Origin: Anaerophaga thermohalophila DSM 12881
GTDB lineage: Bacteria; Bacteroidota; Bacteroidia; Bacteroidales; Marinilabiliaceae
Length of the DNA stretch: 50,116 bases
NCBI RefSeq assembly: GCF_000191885.1
Contig: NZ_AEWI01000034.1
Coordinates: 1-50,116 of the forward strand
Reading direction: 5' to 3'
The stretch's first letter is position 1, and every line of letters begins with the position of its first letter. Below the pieces are notes generated by a model that saw only the letters and a program-made list of their open reading frames with translations, was not told the DNA's origin and did not search any database. The translations under genes were made by a program, and so were the position numbers. This document shows, one piece after another, positions 8,961 to 18,288 of the stretch.

Positions 8961-10223
8961 TTAGTTTTCTTTCTTAAAATTTGCCGGAGTATCGATGTAT
9001 TTAAAGAATTTCAGGTTATGCCCCATTCGTTTTTTCTTGGTATGCATATAGAAGGCGTTGTAAGGATTTGGTTTTACTTCGATAGGCACATTTTCAACGA
9101 TTTTAAGACCGTAACCTTCCAGACCGATGCGTTTAACGGGATTATTGGTCATCAATCGCATTTTTGTAACGCCAAGTTCTCGTAATATTTGGGCGCCCAC
9201 GCCGTAATCGCGCTCATCGGCTTCGAAACCGAGATCAATATTGGCATCAACGGTGTCACGTCCTTCTTCCTGAAGTTTGTAAGCTTTGATTTTGTTCATC
9301 AGACCAATGCCGCGTCCTTCCTGGTTCATATAGACAATTGCTCCTTTTCCTTCTTTTTCAATGGTTTCCATTGCCTTGTGCAGTTGTTCGCCACACTCGC
9401 AGCGCAAAGAACCGAAAATATCACCTGTGGCACAGGATGAATGTACTCTGACCAGTATGGGTTCGTCTTTTTCCCAGGTTCCTTTGATAAGAGCCATGTG
9501 CTCAAGACCATTCGATTTCTGTTTGAACGGGATAAACTGAAAATCACCGTAGACTGTTGGTAAATGTACCTGTACACCTCTAATGATCAGGCTTTCTTTT
9601 TGCAAACGATAGGCAATAAGGTCTTTTATTGAGATGATTTTAAGATTAAATTTCCGGGCAATTTCCACTAATTGTGGCAGACGTGCCATAGAGCCATCGT
9701 CGTTCATGATTTCGACAAGAACGCCGGCCGGCTGTTGTCCTGCCAGTCTTGCCAGATCAACAGTGGCTTCGGTATGCCCTGCACGACGTAAAACGCCCTT
9801 TTGTTTGGCTTTTAGTGGAAATATGTGCCCCGGCCGTCCTAAATCTTCGGGTTTTGTGGCCGGATCGCTCAGGGCTTTTATGGTCTTGGCCCGGTCGGAT
9901 GCAGAAATTCCGGTTGTGCAACCGTGCCCCAGTAAATCAACCGATACCGTAAAAGGCGTGGCATGCAGGGAGGTATTTTTGCCTACCATCAGGTCCAGTT
10001 CCAACTCATCGCAACGTTCTTCAACCAGGGGAGCACAGATAAGTCCCCGGCCGTATTTGGTCATAAAATTGACTTTCTCGGGAGTAATCAATTCTGCTGA
10101 AGTAATAAAATCGCCTTCATTTTCGCGATCTTCATCATCAACAACTATAACAAGTTCTCCTTTGCGAAAGGCTTCAATGGCTTCATCTATTGTATTTAAT
10201 TGAAAATCGGAGTTACTACCCAT
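8961..10223 (-). CDS. ribBA: Bifunctional 3,4-dihydroxy-2-butanone-4-phosphate synthase / GTP cyclohydrolase II
   Basis: 420-residue RibBA fusion that provides both entry points of riboflavin synthesis. The N-terminal RibB domain (about 1-205) has [20 protein letters not shown] with the acidic metal-binding residues, and later the conserved [16 protein letters not shown]. The C-terminal RibA domain (about 210-410) has [20 protein letters not shown], which contains the three zinc cysteines, and [20 protein letters not shown], the GTP-handling segment. It is followed closely by fmt. No FMN riboswitch is apparent in the 86 bases upstream. Confidence 0.96.
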   Translation of the reverse strand: MGSNSDFQLNTIDEAIEAFRKGELVIVVDDEDRENEGDFITSAELITPEKVNFMTKYGRGLICAPLVEERCDELELDLMVGKNTSLHATPFTVSVDLLGHGCTTGISASDRAKTIKALSDPATKPEDLGRPGHIFPLKAKQKGVLRRAGHTEATVDLARLAGQQPAGVLVEIMNDDGSMARLPQLVEIARKFNLKIISIKDLIAYRLQKESLIIRGVQVHLPTVYGDFQFIPFKQKSNGLEHMALIKGTWEKDEPILVRVHSSCATGDIFGSLRCECGEQLHKAMETIEKEGKGAIVYMNQEGRGIGLMNKIKAYKLQEEGRDTVDANIDLGFEADERDYGVGAQILRELGVTKMRLMTNNPVKRIGLEGYGLKIVENVPIEVKPNPYNAFYMHTKKKRMGHNLKFFKYIDTPANFKKEN

Positions 10224-10309
10224 GATTTTATATGATTGTCATTTTAAGATTACAAAATTACACAAATAATATTCAGTTACAATGACTGATGTTCTGTAAT
10301 ATTTAGCCG

Positions 10310-11791
10310 TTATTTTTTCTTTTTTTTGAATTTAGAAAGTAATTTATCTATGAAAATAGTATAGGCATCGGCGTTCATAACAGCCGAATCGGTGGCCGAT
10401 TTGTAAGTGAGGAATATTCCCAGCGGTAGTAAAATGGCCGATGATAACCACATTCCCTGGAATACGAGCCATACACCTTCTCGAGCCATTTTTGCCCCTA
10501 TGGTGTCGATAATGTAATATGCCACGAAAAAAATCACGGAGATAACCACCGGCATACCCAGACCGCCTTTCCGGATGATGGCACCCAGTGGGGCACCAAT
10601 GAAAAAGAAAATAAGGCAGGCAAACGGCAGCGTGAATTTGCGGTGCATCTCCATTTTATGACGCCGGATAACACCGTCCTTTTGTTCTATAAATTTCAGA
10701 CGCTCATCAATGGTTTGCTTGGTGTTGCGGGCCTGCCGCATAGCCATATCCAAAACCATTTGTTTTTGTGTGTTGGACATGGCATTGAATATACTGTCTG
10801 TATTTACAATTTTACTCGAATCTATCTGATAAATAGTTTGTTGATTTTTCGGGACATTGCTGTTTCTTCTTTTGTTGTAATCGATTTTGGAAAAGAAGAA
10901 AGATTTTGAACGGTCTCTCAGATTGTCTACAAATTTTGTTTTTTCTCTGTTAAGTGAGTCCAGATCGTGTTGAAGCTGGTCGAGATTTTTCATCCGGTCG
11001 CTATGCTTAAACAGGTTTTCATCTGTCTTCGAAAAATCAAATCCTTTTAAAGGAATAATGGCTGTTTGCACTTTGAAATGATCGGTACGGAACATGTGTT
11101 CTTCATTGTCTCTGCGCTGACTTTCGATTCCGATTTTTTCGTCGTACCGAATACCGTTATACAGCGTGAGCTGCAGGAACTTTTTGTCTGCGGACATCAT
11201 CAGCTTTCCGGAGTCTGCAAGGGTTACATTGCTGTTTCGCGCGTAACGGTCGCGATGGTCATAAATCATGACATCGTAAAGCATATTTTTATCCGGGTCT
11301 TTTTCTTTCACCTTTATGCTGAAATCATCGACACCCTGATAAAAAACGTTTTCTTTGATATCGAGTTCCAGGCGGGTTTCCTTAATGCCATGCAATATAG
11401 ATACCAGCTTGAGATTGGCAACAGGCAGCACATTGTTTGAAAATTTGTAAGCTCCGATTGATGTCAGAATCGTTAAGATAATCAGAGGCATCATTATCCG
11501 GGGCAGTGAAATTCCGGCCGATTTCAGGGCGGTAAGTTCATAGTTTTCCCCAAGATTCCCGAAAGTCATCAAGCTGGCAAGTAATATGGCTAAAGGAAGG
11601 GCCATCGGTATAACCTGAAGTGATGCGTAAAACAGTAATTCTGAAAGAACGTTCCATTCAAGGCCTTTTCCTACCAAATCATCGACATAACGCCACAAAA
11701 ATTGCATGACAAGGATGAACATGGAGATGAAAAAGGTCATCAGCAACGGCCCCACGTAACTTTTTAATATGAATATATGGATTTTCTTCAT
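10310..11791 (-). CDS. LptF/LptG-family lipopolysaccharide export permease
   Basis: 493 residues of the YjgP/YjgQ family. It has three N-terminal membrane helices (about 12-35, 55-80, 100-120), a large central periplasmic jellyroll-type domain and three C-terminal helices (about 375-470). With LptB ATPase it extracts lipopolysaccharide from the inner membrane and passes it to the periplasmic bridge. The central domain carries an extra charged, probably helical insert (about 255-365). LptF and LptG cannot be separated here. No lptB is adjacent, which is normal in Bacteroidetes. It is upstream of ribBA on the same strand with an 86-base gap. Confidence 0.85.
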   Translation of the reverse strand: MKKIHIFILKSYVGPLLMTFFISMFILVMQFLWRYVDDLVGKGLEWNVLSELLFYASLQVIPMALPLAILLASLMTFGNLGENYELTALKSAGISLPRIMMPLIILTILTSIGAYKFSNNVLPVANLKLVSILHGIKETRLELDIKENVFYQGVDDFSIKVKEKDPDKNMLYDVMIYDHRDRYARNSNVTLADSGKLMMSADKKFLQLTLYNGIRYDEKIGIESQRRDNEEHMFRTDHFKVQTAIIPLKGFDFSKTDENLFKHSDRMKNLDQLQHDLDSLNREKTKFVDNLRDRSKSFFFSKIDYNKRRNSNVPKNQQTIYQIDSSKIVNTDSIFNAMSNTQKQMVLDMAMRQARNTKQTIDERLKFIEQKDGVIRRHKMEMHRKFTLPFACLIFFFIGAPLGAIIRKGGLGMPVVISVIFFVAYYIIDTIGAKMAREGVWLVFQGMWLSSAILLPLGIFLTYKSATDSAVMNADAYTIFIDKLLSKFKKKKK

Positions 11792-11927
11792 TAAAAACAG
11801 GTTGTTATTGCCTTACTTAACCTTATGATTAAATCAGTTTCAAAAAGGCATAAAAAAAGCATTCAAAATATGTACCACATTTCGAATGCAAAGTTAGTTA
11901 AACGTTGTTGATAAATCTTCAAAAAAA

Positions 11928-12317
11928 TCAGGAAGAACCCAGCCCGTGTTTTAGTACTTCAATTTGCTGATCCCACAATTCAATAGTGTCTTCTTTTTCG
12001 TCTGGATCGACATGATCCGTAATGAAAAGGGCTACATCACCAGTCAGTTCGTCAACATTAATCTCGAACTGAAACCAAACATCCTCCATTCCTTCATCGA
12101 GCCACTGGTAGCGAACCATTTTGTTTTCTTTGCGTTGGGTTTGTTCGGCTTGTTGTTCACTCCCTTCCCAGATAAATGTGTAAATATTTCCTTTAACATT
12201 TACATTATCGGCAAACCACTCTGAAAGGCCACTGGGCGTCGCCAGCCTGTTGAAAAGGATCGCCGGCGAGGTGTTGAGTAGGTACTCAAGCTCAATTTTT
12301 TCTGTATTGTCTGCCAT
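11928..12317 (-). CDS. START-like domain protein
   Basis: 129 residues, starting ELEYLLNTSPAILFNRLATP and containing GLSEWFADNV. These are features of the SRPBCC / AHSA1-like START fold found as a single-domain protein throughout Bacteroidetes. The fold forms a hydrophobic cavity, but the ligand is not known. No signal peptide or membrane helix is seen, so it is cytoplasmic. It lies between the permease and the ABC exporter genes on the same strand, but gaps of 136 and 490 bases argue for its own transcript. Confidence 0.7.
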   Translation of the reverse strand: MADNTEKIELEYLLNTSPAILFNRLATPSGLSEWFADNVNVKGNIYTFIWEGSEQQAEQTQRKENKMVRYQWLDEGMEDVWFQFEINVDELTGDVALFITDHVDPDEKEDTIELWDQQIEVLKHGLGSS

Positions 12318-12807
12318 TGCAAATTCTATTTTTGTTTTCGGATTACAATATAGTGGATTTATCCATAAAAAAAAATTTCGTTGAAATTGTCTTTTTTAAA
12401 TCTGAAAACATAGAGCTAAGTAGTTGGAATGAAGTCATTTGAGGGGTATGTATGATAAAAATTAATGTTTTTTTGAAACGAGCATGGCAAGATTTGCCTT
12501 AATAGATTATTAGATTTTTAGATATAAGATTTAAGATGAAACGAAACGAGCATGGCTAAGTTTGTCACATAAGAACATGTATAAAACTCAATCATGCGAG
12601 TTCCATCAGACCAATAACTTAGACTAATTTTATACGGATGAAAATGACGGGCTTTACCTCAATAAAGACAAATATAAATTCTTGCATGCGAGTTCCATCC
12701 GAGCTTAATAATTAAATTTTATACGGATCAATCTTAATGAATTCCTCTTCCAGTATCTCTTCGTGGCAGGTATTACCTGAGTGTTTCTGCTATCTATCGG
12801 TACAGGC
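12318..12807. other. Intergenic region packed with family B repeats
   Basis: No gene is supported. It contains a family B left-end fragment (12474-12505), the short motif ATTAGATTTTTAGATATAAG (12509-12528), a near-complete family B element (about 12535-12641) and a variant right half (12641-12728). The units abut each other. Both right ends read TTTTATACGGAT, and no credible gene starts there. Confidence 0.65.
12535..12728 (+). repeat. Tandem family B elements
   Basis: The first unit runs ACGAGCATGG ... CATGCGAGTTCCATC ... TTTTATACGGATGA (ending 12641). The second starts inside that ATGA with AAAATGACGGGCTTTACC and again ends CATGCGAGTTCCATCC ... TTTTATACGGAT. The inverted pair (GATGAAACGAGCATG against CATGCGAGTTCCATC) can form a stem of about 15 bp. 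Confidence 0.7.
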
Positions 12808-14613
12808 TCATTGGTTTTTCTCTTCTGTTTTTTCTTCCCATGCTTTGACAAGGTGTGCATATTTCCCTTCCTGTCTTACCAGTTCGTCATGATCTCCGCG
12901 TTCTATAATTTCCCCGTTTTCGAGCACAAGAATAAGATCGGAATGTTTGATGGTGCTCAAGCGGTGTGCCACCGCGATAACGGTACGTGCCGAGAAAATA
13001 TTTTCTATGGCTTTCTGTATGTATTGTTCCGTGAGCGAATCAACAGCGCTGGTTGCTTCGTCGAGAATAATGAGCTCGCTGTTTCCGCTGATGGCTCTGG
13101 CAAAAGAGATTAGCTGGGCCTGACCTTTTGAGAGGTTGTCGCCGTTGTCCTGAACCACGTAATCGTATTTACCGGGTAATTGTTCAATGAATCGGTCGGC
13201 ATAAACAAAATTGGCAGCTTTTTCAACATCTTTGTCGGAAATGCCTTTCCTTCCGAGTGAAATATTGAACCGGATGGTATCGTTAAACATGTATATGTCC
13301 TGCTGCATGAGAGACATCATTTCCCGTATGGTCGATAACGGGATATCACGAAGCTCCTGACCGTTTATTTTTATAGAACCACGATAACCCGTGTAAGTTT
13401 TGGTCAACAACCGGATGATAGTCGATTTTCCCGAACCCGTGGTGCCTACCAGAGCTATCCTGTCTCCTTTTTTTAAGCGGAACGAGACATTTTTCAGGAC
13501 ATCCTGACCATCGGGTGTATAGCGAAACGAGACGTTGTTGAATTCTATGTCTCTGAGCGGGAAGTGCGCTTTGGCCGGGATGTTTTCGATATGTTCCTCT
13601 TCTTCTTCTGTATTCTGTCCGAAAAGATGACTGATATGTTCCAGCGCTGATAGAGCTCTTTGAATGGTGGAGATTTGTTGTGCAAACTGCCGTACCGGTA
13701 TGAATAAACGGCCCAGGGTAGTTACAAAAACAATTAATACTCCTATGGTGTAACCGTAATCCCATATTTGTATGGCGCCATACCATAAAACAAGTGCCGT
13801 GGCTATTGATGTTATGCCATCGACAATTGAATAAAGAGCCGAATCGTAAACATTGGAGCGGTTTTGAGCGTTACAGTATTCCTTATTGTGCCGGTTGTAT
13901 TTGTCCCATGCTTCATCTTCAGCATTGTAGAGTTGTATGGTTTTCATGCCATTCAACGACTCTTGCAGGTAAGCCATAGACTTAGCCAGTGAAGTTCTTG
14001 AATCGTTGTAAGCAGCTCTTATTTTTCTCCTCAGATAGCGCATTACAATGATTATTAACGGTACCACCAAAAGAAGTACCAGCGTGAGCCGCCAGTTCAG
14101 ATAAAAAAGGTATCCCACCAGCGCTGCGGTTTTAATACTCTCTGAAAGAAGACCTAATATGCCTGCGGAAAAAGATTCGCTAATGGATTCCATGTCACTG
14201 GTGAGACGACTCAATGTTACGCCAATGGGATACTTGTCGTAATAGCTCATTGGAAAACGAATTGTTTTGCCAAATAATTCGCGTCGCATATCAACAATGG
14301 CCAGGCCGCCTGCTTTTGAAAAGGAATAGCTGTAAATCCCGTCAAATAAAAGATTCAGTAACAATACACCCGCCAGAATGAGGGCATACAACTTTAATCC
14401 CGTTACATCACCGGCAACGATGTAATCGTCTATGATGCGTTCCACCAGCCATAAAAAGGCTATTCCTGCTGTTGTAGTAACAGGGATTGACGATAAGCTT
14501 ATGATGAACCACTTCTTGTGCGGAATGAAGTAGCGTCCGAATCTTTTTATCAGCGTCCAATCGGTATTTGTCAGTAGTTTGGGCATATATATGTTCCGGA
14601 TATTTCTTAACAA
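12808..14613 (-). CDS. ABC exporter half-transporter, canonical ATPase site
   Basis: 601 residues: six-helix transmembrane domain (about 30-330) plus nucleotide-binding domain. Walker A is GTTGSGKST, the signature is LSKGQAQLISFARAI, Walker B is LIILDEATSAVD with the catalytic Glu, and the switch His is in VAHRLS. The ATG at 14586 (residue 10, MPKLLTNTDW) is as likely a start as 14613. Its neighbour upstream is a second half-transporter with a degenerate ATPase, so the pair probably forms one heterodimeric multidrug- or lipid-type exporter in the inner membrane. The substrate is unknown. Confidence 0.9.
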   Translation of the reverse strand: MLRNIRNIYMPKLLTNTDWTLIKRFGRYFIPHKKWFIISLSSIPVTTTAGIAFLWLVERIIDDYIVAGDVTGLKLYALILAGVLLLNLLFDGIYSYSFSKAGGLAIVDMRRELFGKTIRFPMSYYDKYPIGVTLSRLTSDMESISESFSAGILGLLSESIKTAALVGYLFYLNWRLTLVLLLVVPLIIIVMRYLRRKIRAAYNDSRTSLAKSMAYLQESLNGMKTIQLYNAEDEAWDKYNRHNKEYCNAQNRSNVYDSALYSIVDGITSIATALVLWYGAIQIWDYGYTIGVLIVFVTTLGRLFIPVRQFAQQISTIQRALSALEHISHLFGQNTEEEEEHIENIPAKAHFPLRDIEFNNVSFRYTPDGQDVLKNVSFRLKKGDRIALVGTTGSGKSTIIRLLTKTYTGYRGSIKINGQELRDIPLSTIREMMSLMQQDIYMFNDTIRFNISLGRKGISDKDVEKAANFVYADRFIEQLPGKYDYVVQDNGDNLSKGQAQLISFARAISGNSELIILDEATSAVDSLTEQYIQKAIENIFSARTVIAVAHRLSTIKHSDLILVLENGEIIERGDHDELVRQEGKYAHLVKAWEEKTEEKNQ

Positions 14614-14627
14614 AAACGTTTTACTTT

Positions 14628-14697
14628 AACCTCTAACCTTCAACCTCCAATCTCCAGTCTTTTACCTCTAACTTTCAGCCTCTAACCGCCACCTTCT
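14628..14697. repeat. Heptamer minisatellite between the ABC genes
   Basis: Ten consecutive 7-base units of the pattern RACCTYY (AACCTCT, AACCTTC, AACCTCC, AATCTCC and so on) fill most of the gap between the two ABC half-transporter genes. The period is the same as the array at the left end of the window, but the unit is different. On the minus (gene) strand it reads as purine-rich GGAGGTT-like units a few bases upstream of the 14613 start. Confidence 0.75.
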
Positions 14698-14710
14698 GTT
14701 TTCAGGCGGT

Positions 14711-16450
14711 TTACTTCTGAAGTTCCCATGTATCCCTGTAGAATTCAGACTTTCTCAATAATTCTTCATGCGTACCTATGGCTTCAATCGAGCCGTTATC
14801 CAATACTACGGTAAAATCCGTTTTCTCCAGGATACTGGTCCGGTTTGAAACAATGATCATGCTTTTGGCCGGATGGTTTTCAAATAATTGCTTTATCAGA
14901 AAACGCTCTGTATCAGTGTCAACAGCCGAGAAAACATCGTCCAGTATCAACAGTTTGCAGGGGGTATAAAGCGCACGTGCCAGGCTGATACGTTGTTTTT
15001 GGCCGCCCGAGAGCATAATTCCTTTTTCCCCGACAAGAGTCTGTGTCTGTTTTGGAAATCGTGCCACCTCTTCTGAAAATGCACTTTTGTAAATAACATC
15101 GTCTATTGTACTTATTTCGCCGGCTTTTTGCGCGCCAAACCGAATGTTGTTCTCAATGGTATCGGAGAACAGAAAAACCTCCTGGGAAACAGTTTTAACA
15201 ACCGTTCGAATATCGTTACCGGTCAGTTCCGCAGCATCTTTATCCCCAAAAAATACCTGTCCTGGTGAAGGACGTAAATAACCATTCAAAATATTGATAA
15301 GCGTGGTTTTTCCCGAACCTACTTTCCCGGTGATACCTATAATCTGCCCGGGTTTAATCGAAAATGAGATATTTTTCAGGACTGGTTGATTGCCGTTATG
15401 ATAGGTATATGTAAGATTTTTCAGGGAAATTCCCTTGTCGAAAAGCTTCTTCTGTTTTTCAGGGGGCAATGATTTTTTGTCATCATCAATACCTTTTCGG
15501 CCCATGATTGTTTGCAGGCTCGAAATACCGACAAATCCCTGCTGAAAAATAGTCAGCACCCACCCCAGTCCCATTACAGGTTGCGTCAGAAGGGCCGAAT
15601 AAGCTATGTATTCTGTGAGCTGGCCTATGGTAAAGTCTCCCTCAATGACATATAATCCACCGGCAAACAGAATGACTATTTTCAGCACCTGTTCCAGGTT
15701 GCCCAGTAATGGGATGATGAAGGAGCGTATCCAGGTGATTTTCATTGTGTAATCGAAAAGATTTACATTCTCTTTGTCAATTTCGTTTTCGGCCCATGCA
15801 TGTATATTGTAACTTTTTATTACACTGTTGCCCGATAAGAATGAAATGGTTTTTCCGGACAATCTTTGCAATGCATCCATCCGTCTGTGCGTGTTTTTAA
15901 CCATAATCACCAGTCCGACCCTGACAATGATGAAAATGACCACCATGGGGATGATGCAGTATAAGGTAAGGGTGGGAGAAAGGTTCCACATTTTATAGGG
16001 TGTAACAGACAGTGAAAAGAGAATATTTCCGGTTTGTAGAATGCCGAAACCGGTGATCATCCTGACGCCGTTTATGTCGTTATTGATTCTGGAAATAATG
16101 GAGCCCGAACTGTTATGGTCATAATAATCTTTACCAAATGTCGATAATTTTCTGAACATTTCCCCTTTAAGTTGTTTCTCAATCAAACGGGCCGGGATGA
16201 ATATCAGAATGCGGGAAAACGTGCGAACTATGATAAGAACTATGGCAAGTCCGAGAATGATAAGGATGAAATTGTAAAATTCATTTCGGGTTTCAGGAAC
16301 TCCTTGCGAAATGGCATCAATACTTTTTTGAATATATCCGGGGATGGTTACAGACGTCCAGATGGTAAGCCCCAGGAAGATGAATCCCCCGGTGTACCAC
16401 CATCTGTACCTGTGCGTGTATCGTAATAAAAACCTGAGTTTCGAAAGCAT
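14711..16450 (-). CDS. ABC exporter half-transporter, degenerate ATPase site
   Basis: 579 residues: six-helix transmembrane domain (about 15-310) and a nucleotide-binding domain with Walker A GKVGSGKTT and signature LSGGQKQRISLARAL. Walker B is LLILDDVFSAVD, with Asp where the catalytic Glu should be, and the H-loop is IIVSNRTS with Asn in place of His. Such changes are the mark of the non-catalytic half of heterodimeric exporters (TM287/288, LmrCD and BmrCD type). The other half is encoded 97 bases downstream on the same strand. Confidence 0.9.
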   Translation of the reverse strand: MLSKLRFLLRYTHRYRWWYTGGFIFLGLTIWTSVTIPGYIQKSIDAISQGVPETRNEFYNFILIILGLAIVLIIVRTFSRILIFIPARLIEKQLKGEMFRKLSTFGKDYYDHNSSGSIISRINNDINGVRMITGFGILQTGNILFSLSVTPYKMWNLSPTLTLYCIIPMVVIFIIVRVGLVIMVKNTHRRMDALQRLSGKTISFLSGNSVIKSYNIHAWAENEIDKENVNLFDYTMKITWIRSFIIPLLGNLEQVLKIVILFAGGLYVIEGDFTIGQLTEYIAYSALLTQPVMGLGWVLTIFQQGFVGISSLQTIMGRKGIDDDKKSLPPEKQKKLFDKGISLKNLTYTYHNGNQPVLKNISFSIKPGQIIGITGKVGSGKTTLINILNGYLRPSPGQVFFGDKDAAELTGNDIRTVVKTVSQEVFLFSDTIENNIRFGAQKAGEISTIDDVIYKSAFSEEVARFPKQTQTLVGEKGIMLSGGQKQRISLARALYTPCKLLILDDVFSAVDTDTERFLIKQLFENHPAKSMIIVSNRTSILEKTDFTVVLDNGSIEAIGTHEELLRKSEFYRDTWELQK

Positions 16451-16650
16451 GCTTTTCTTTTAACAAAAATTACTATTCACTGAGTTAATTTTGTCTGACT
16501 CATAGTTCAAAAATCTTTATATCAACTATTTGGTAGATAGAGTTAGATGTTTGTTTATCAGGCCAATTTTCGGAACAAACTGAAAAATTCTTTCTACAAA
16601 ATTTATTACTTCTGCCTGTAAATCTTCAGCCTTCTGCCTGTGTTCTACTC

Positions 16651-18009
16651 TCATTGCATCGGATCCGTCTGTGGCCAGCATTGTATCAGTTTTGTGATAT
16701 CTCCCTGCCATTCCGTATGGTATTTGTGCAGATGTTTTTCGGCCTGCGTTATTCCTGATTCTGCTATTTCAACGATGGGCCAAAGGTATTGTCCTTCGTC
16801 TTCAATTCCTAATTGTTTGGAACGTTCTGAAAGTCCTTTAGCCGATATTTTTAACATTTGCCGGGCTATTTCTTTCGCGTTAAGCCGGCCTGAAGTCGCA
16901 TGCAGGGCATGTTTTGGAATACCGGCACGCAACGCTTGCAGGTCTGATAAATCCCATTTGTCAATGATTGAACAGGCTTCGTCAAGCGCATCCTGATTGT
17001 ACAGTAATCCTACCCAAAATGCCGATAATGCAGCAATATGTGAAACGCAACCAGCATCGGCCCCCCGCATTTCAATGAATCTTTTCAGTCTGACATCGGG
17101 AAAAACTGTCGAGACGTGGATGTCCCAGTCCTCCAGTGTAGGTTTTAGTTCATGTTTCCCGTTGAGGAACGAACGGAAAGTAATGTTGTGGCTGTCAATA
17201 TACTTCCCGTTTCGGACAATGAAATACATCGGGATGTCAAGTAAATAATCAACCCATCTTTCAAATCCGAAGTTATCTTTAAACAGAAAAGGCAGAAAGC
17301 CGCATCTGTCGGGGTCTGTGTCATCCCAGATATGGGCTCTGTAGCTTAAATATCCGTTGGGTTTTCCTTCACTGAAAGGGGAATTGGCAAACAGGGCCGT
17401 TACAACCGGTTGCAGTGCCTGAGCAACGCGCATTTTCCGTATCATATCGGTTTCATTACTGTAATCAAGGTTTACCTGAATGGTTGCTGTTCGAGTCATC
17501 ATATCATGCCCCAGTGTGCCCTTCGTTGGCATATAGGCTTTCATAATGCGATATCGTTCCTTGGGCATCCATGGCATTTGCTCGCGGCTGCAAATCGGGT
17601 CGAATCCCAGCGCCACGGTGATAACATTAAGTTCTTTGCAGATATTACTTAAGTCTTCGAAATGTTTCCTTGTTTCTTCGTAGGTTTGATGAATATTTTT
17701 GAAATTTTTCCCGGATAATTCGAACTGTCCGCCTGGTTCAATAGTGATGGAAGCACCATCCTGGGTCAGACCGATGATGTTTTCTTTTTCAACTATAGGA
17801 TGCCATCCGCTGTCGGCCATGTGTTGCAATATTTGGCCAATGCCCGGTGTTGTGTCATAACCCAGCCGCTGCAAAGTGTCTTTGCGGTAAAGAAATTTTT
17901 CGTGTTCTGTTCCTATGCCCCATTTTTCCGGGGGTTTGTTGCCTTCTTCGAAGTATTCGATTAGCTGTGATTTGTGGTGTAGTTCAGTGAGGTTGTCTGT
18001 ATGAGTCAT
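16651..18009 (-). CDS. gshA: Glutamate-cysteine ligase (GCS2, plant/proteobacterial type)
   Basis: 452 residues, the usual length of the plant-like glutamate-cysteine ligases. It joins glutamate and cysteine in the first step of glutathione synthesis using ATP. Visible signatures are WGIGTEHEKFLY (residues 30-41, acidic metal ligands), SITIEPGGQFELSG, MTRTATIQVNLDYSNE (Arg and strand that bind substrate), GYLSYRAHIWDDTDP and FIEMRGADAG. An ATP-grasp gene lies upstream on the same strand and probably supplies the second step. The ATG at 18009 is well placed. Confidence 0.92.
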   Translation of the reverse strand: MTHTDNLTELHHKSQLIEYFEEGNKPPEKWGIGTEHEKFLYRKDTLQRLGYDTTPGIGQILQHMADSGWHPIVEKENIIGLTQDGASITIEPGGQFELSGKNFKNIHQTYEETRKHFEDLSNICKELNVITVALGFDPICSREQMPWMPKERYRIMKAYMPTKGTLGHDMMTRTATIQVNLDYSNETDMIRKMRVAQALQPVVTALFANSPFSEGKPNGYLSYRAHIWDDTDPDRCGFLPFLFKDNFGFERWVDYLLDIPMYFIVRNGKYIDSHNITFRSFLNGKHELKPTLEDWDIHVSTVFPDVRLKRFIEMRGADAGCVSHIAALSAFWVGLLYNQDALDEACSIIDKWDLSDLQALRAGIPKHALHATSGRLNAKEIARQMLKISAKGLSERSKQLGIEDEGQYLWPIVEIAESGITQAEKHLHKYHTEWQGDITKLIQCWPQTDPMQ

Positions 18010-18051
18010 TGTTTATACATTAGTATAGAATTTACTTAAATTATTGCCCTG

Positions 18052-18235
18052 ATGCAATTTGTCCCGGCTTACCGGGACTCATCTTATCATACTTTAATTG
18101 ATGTCAGATGATTAGAGATTAGATTCTTCGCTTCGCTCAGAATGACAGACTGTCGAATGTCATTCTGAAGAGGTAACGACGAAGAATCTGTTCCCTGTTT
18201 TTTCGTTTCTTAAATGATTAGAGGTTAAATGGTGT
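18052..18235. repeat. Family D hairpin repeat, copy D1
   Basis: The core 18121-18189 runs from AGATTCTTCG to CGAAGAATCT and includes TCAGAATGACA and TGTCATTCTGA, so it folds into a cruciform-like hairpin. About 140 bases, including flanks, match the inverse complement of 22797-22942. A perfect stem GTCCCGG-CTTA-CCGGGAC (18061-18078) is present here and missing from the other copy. It lies between the gshA and ATP-grasp genes. Confidence 0.75.
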
Positions 18236-18288
18236 TTATACATGTTCTTTTGTGGTATCTTTGCTTATTTGTATCTAATCACTAATCA

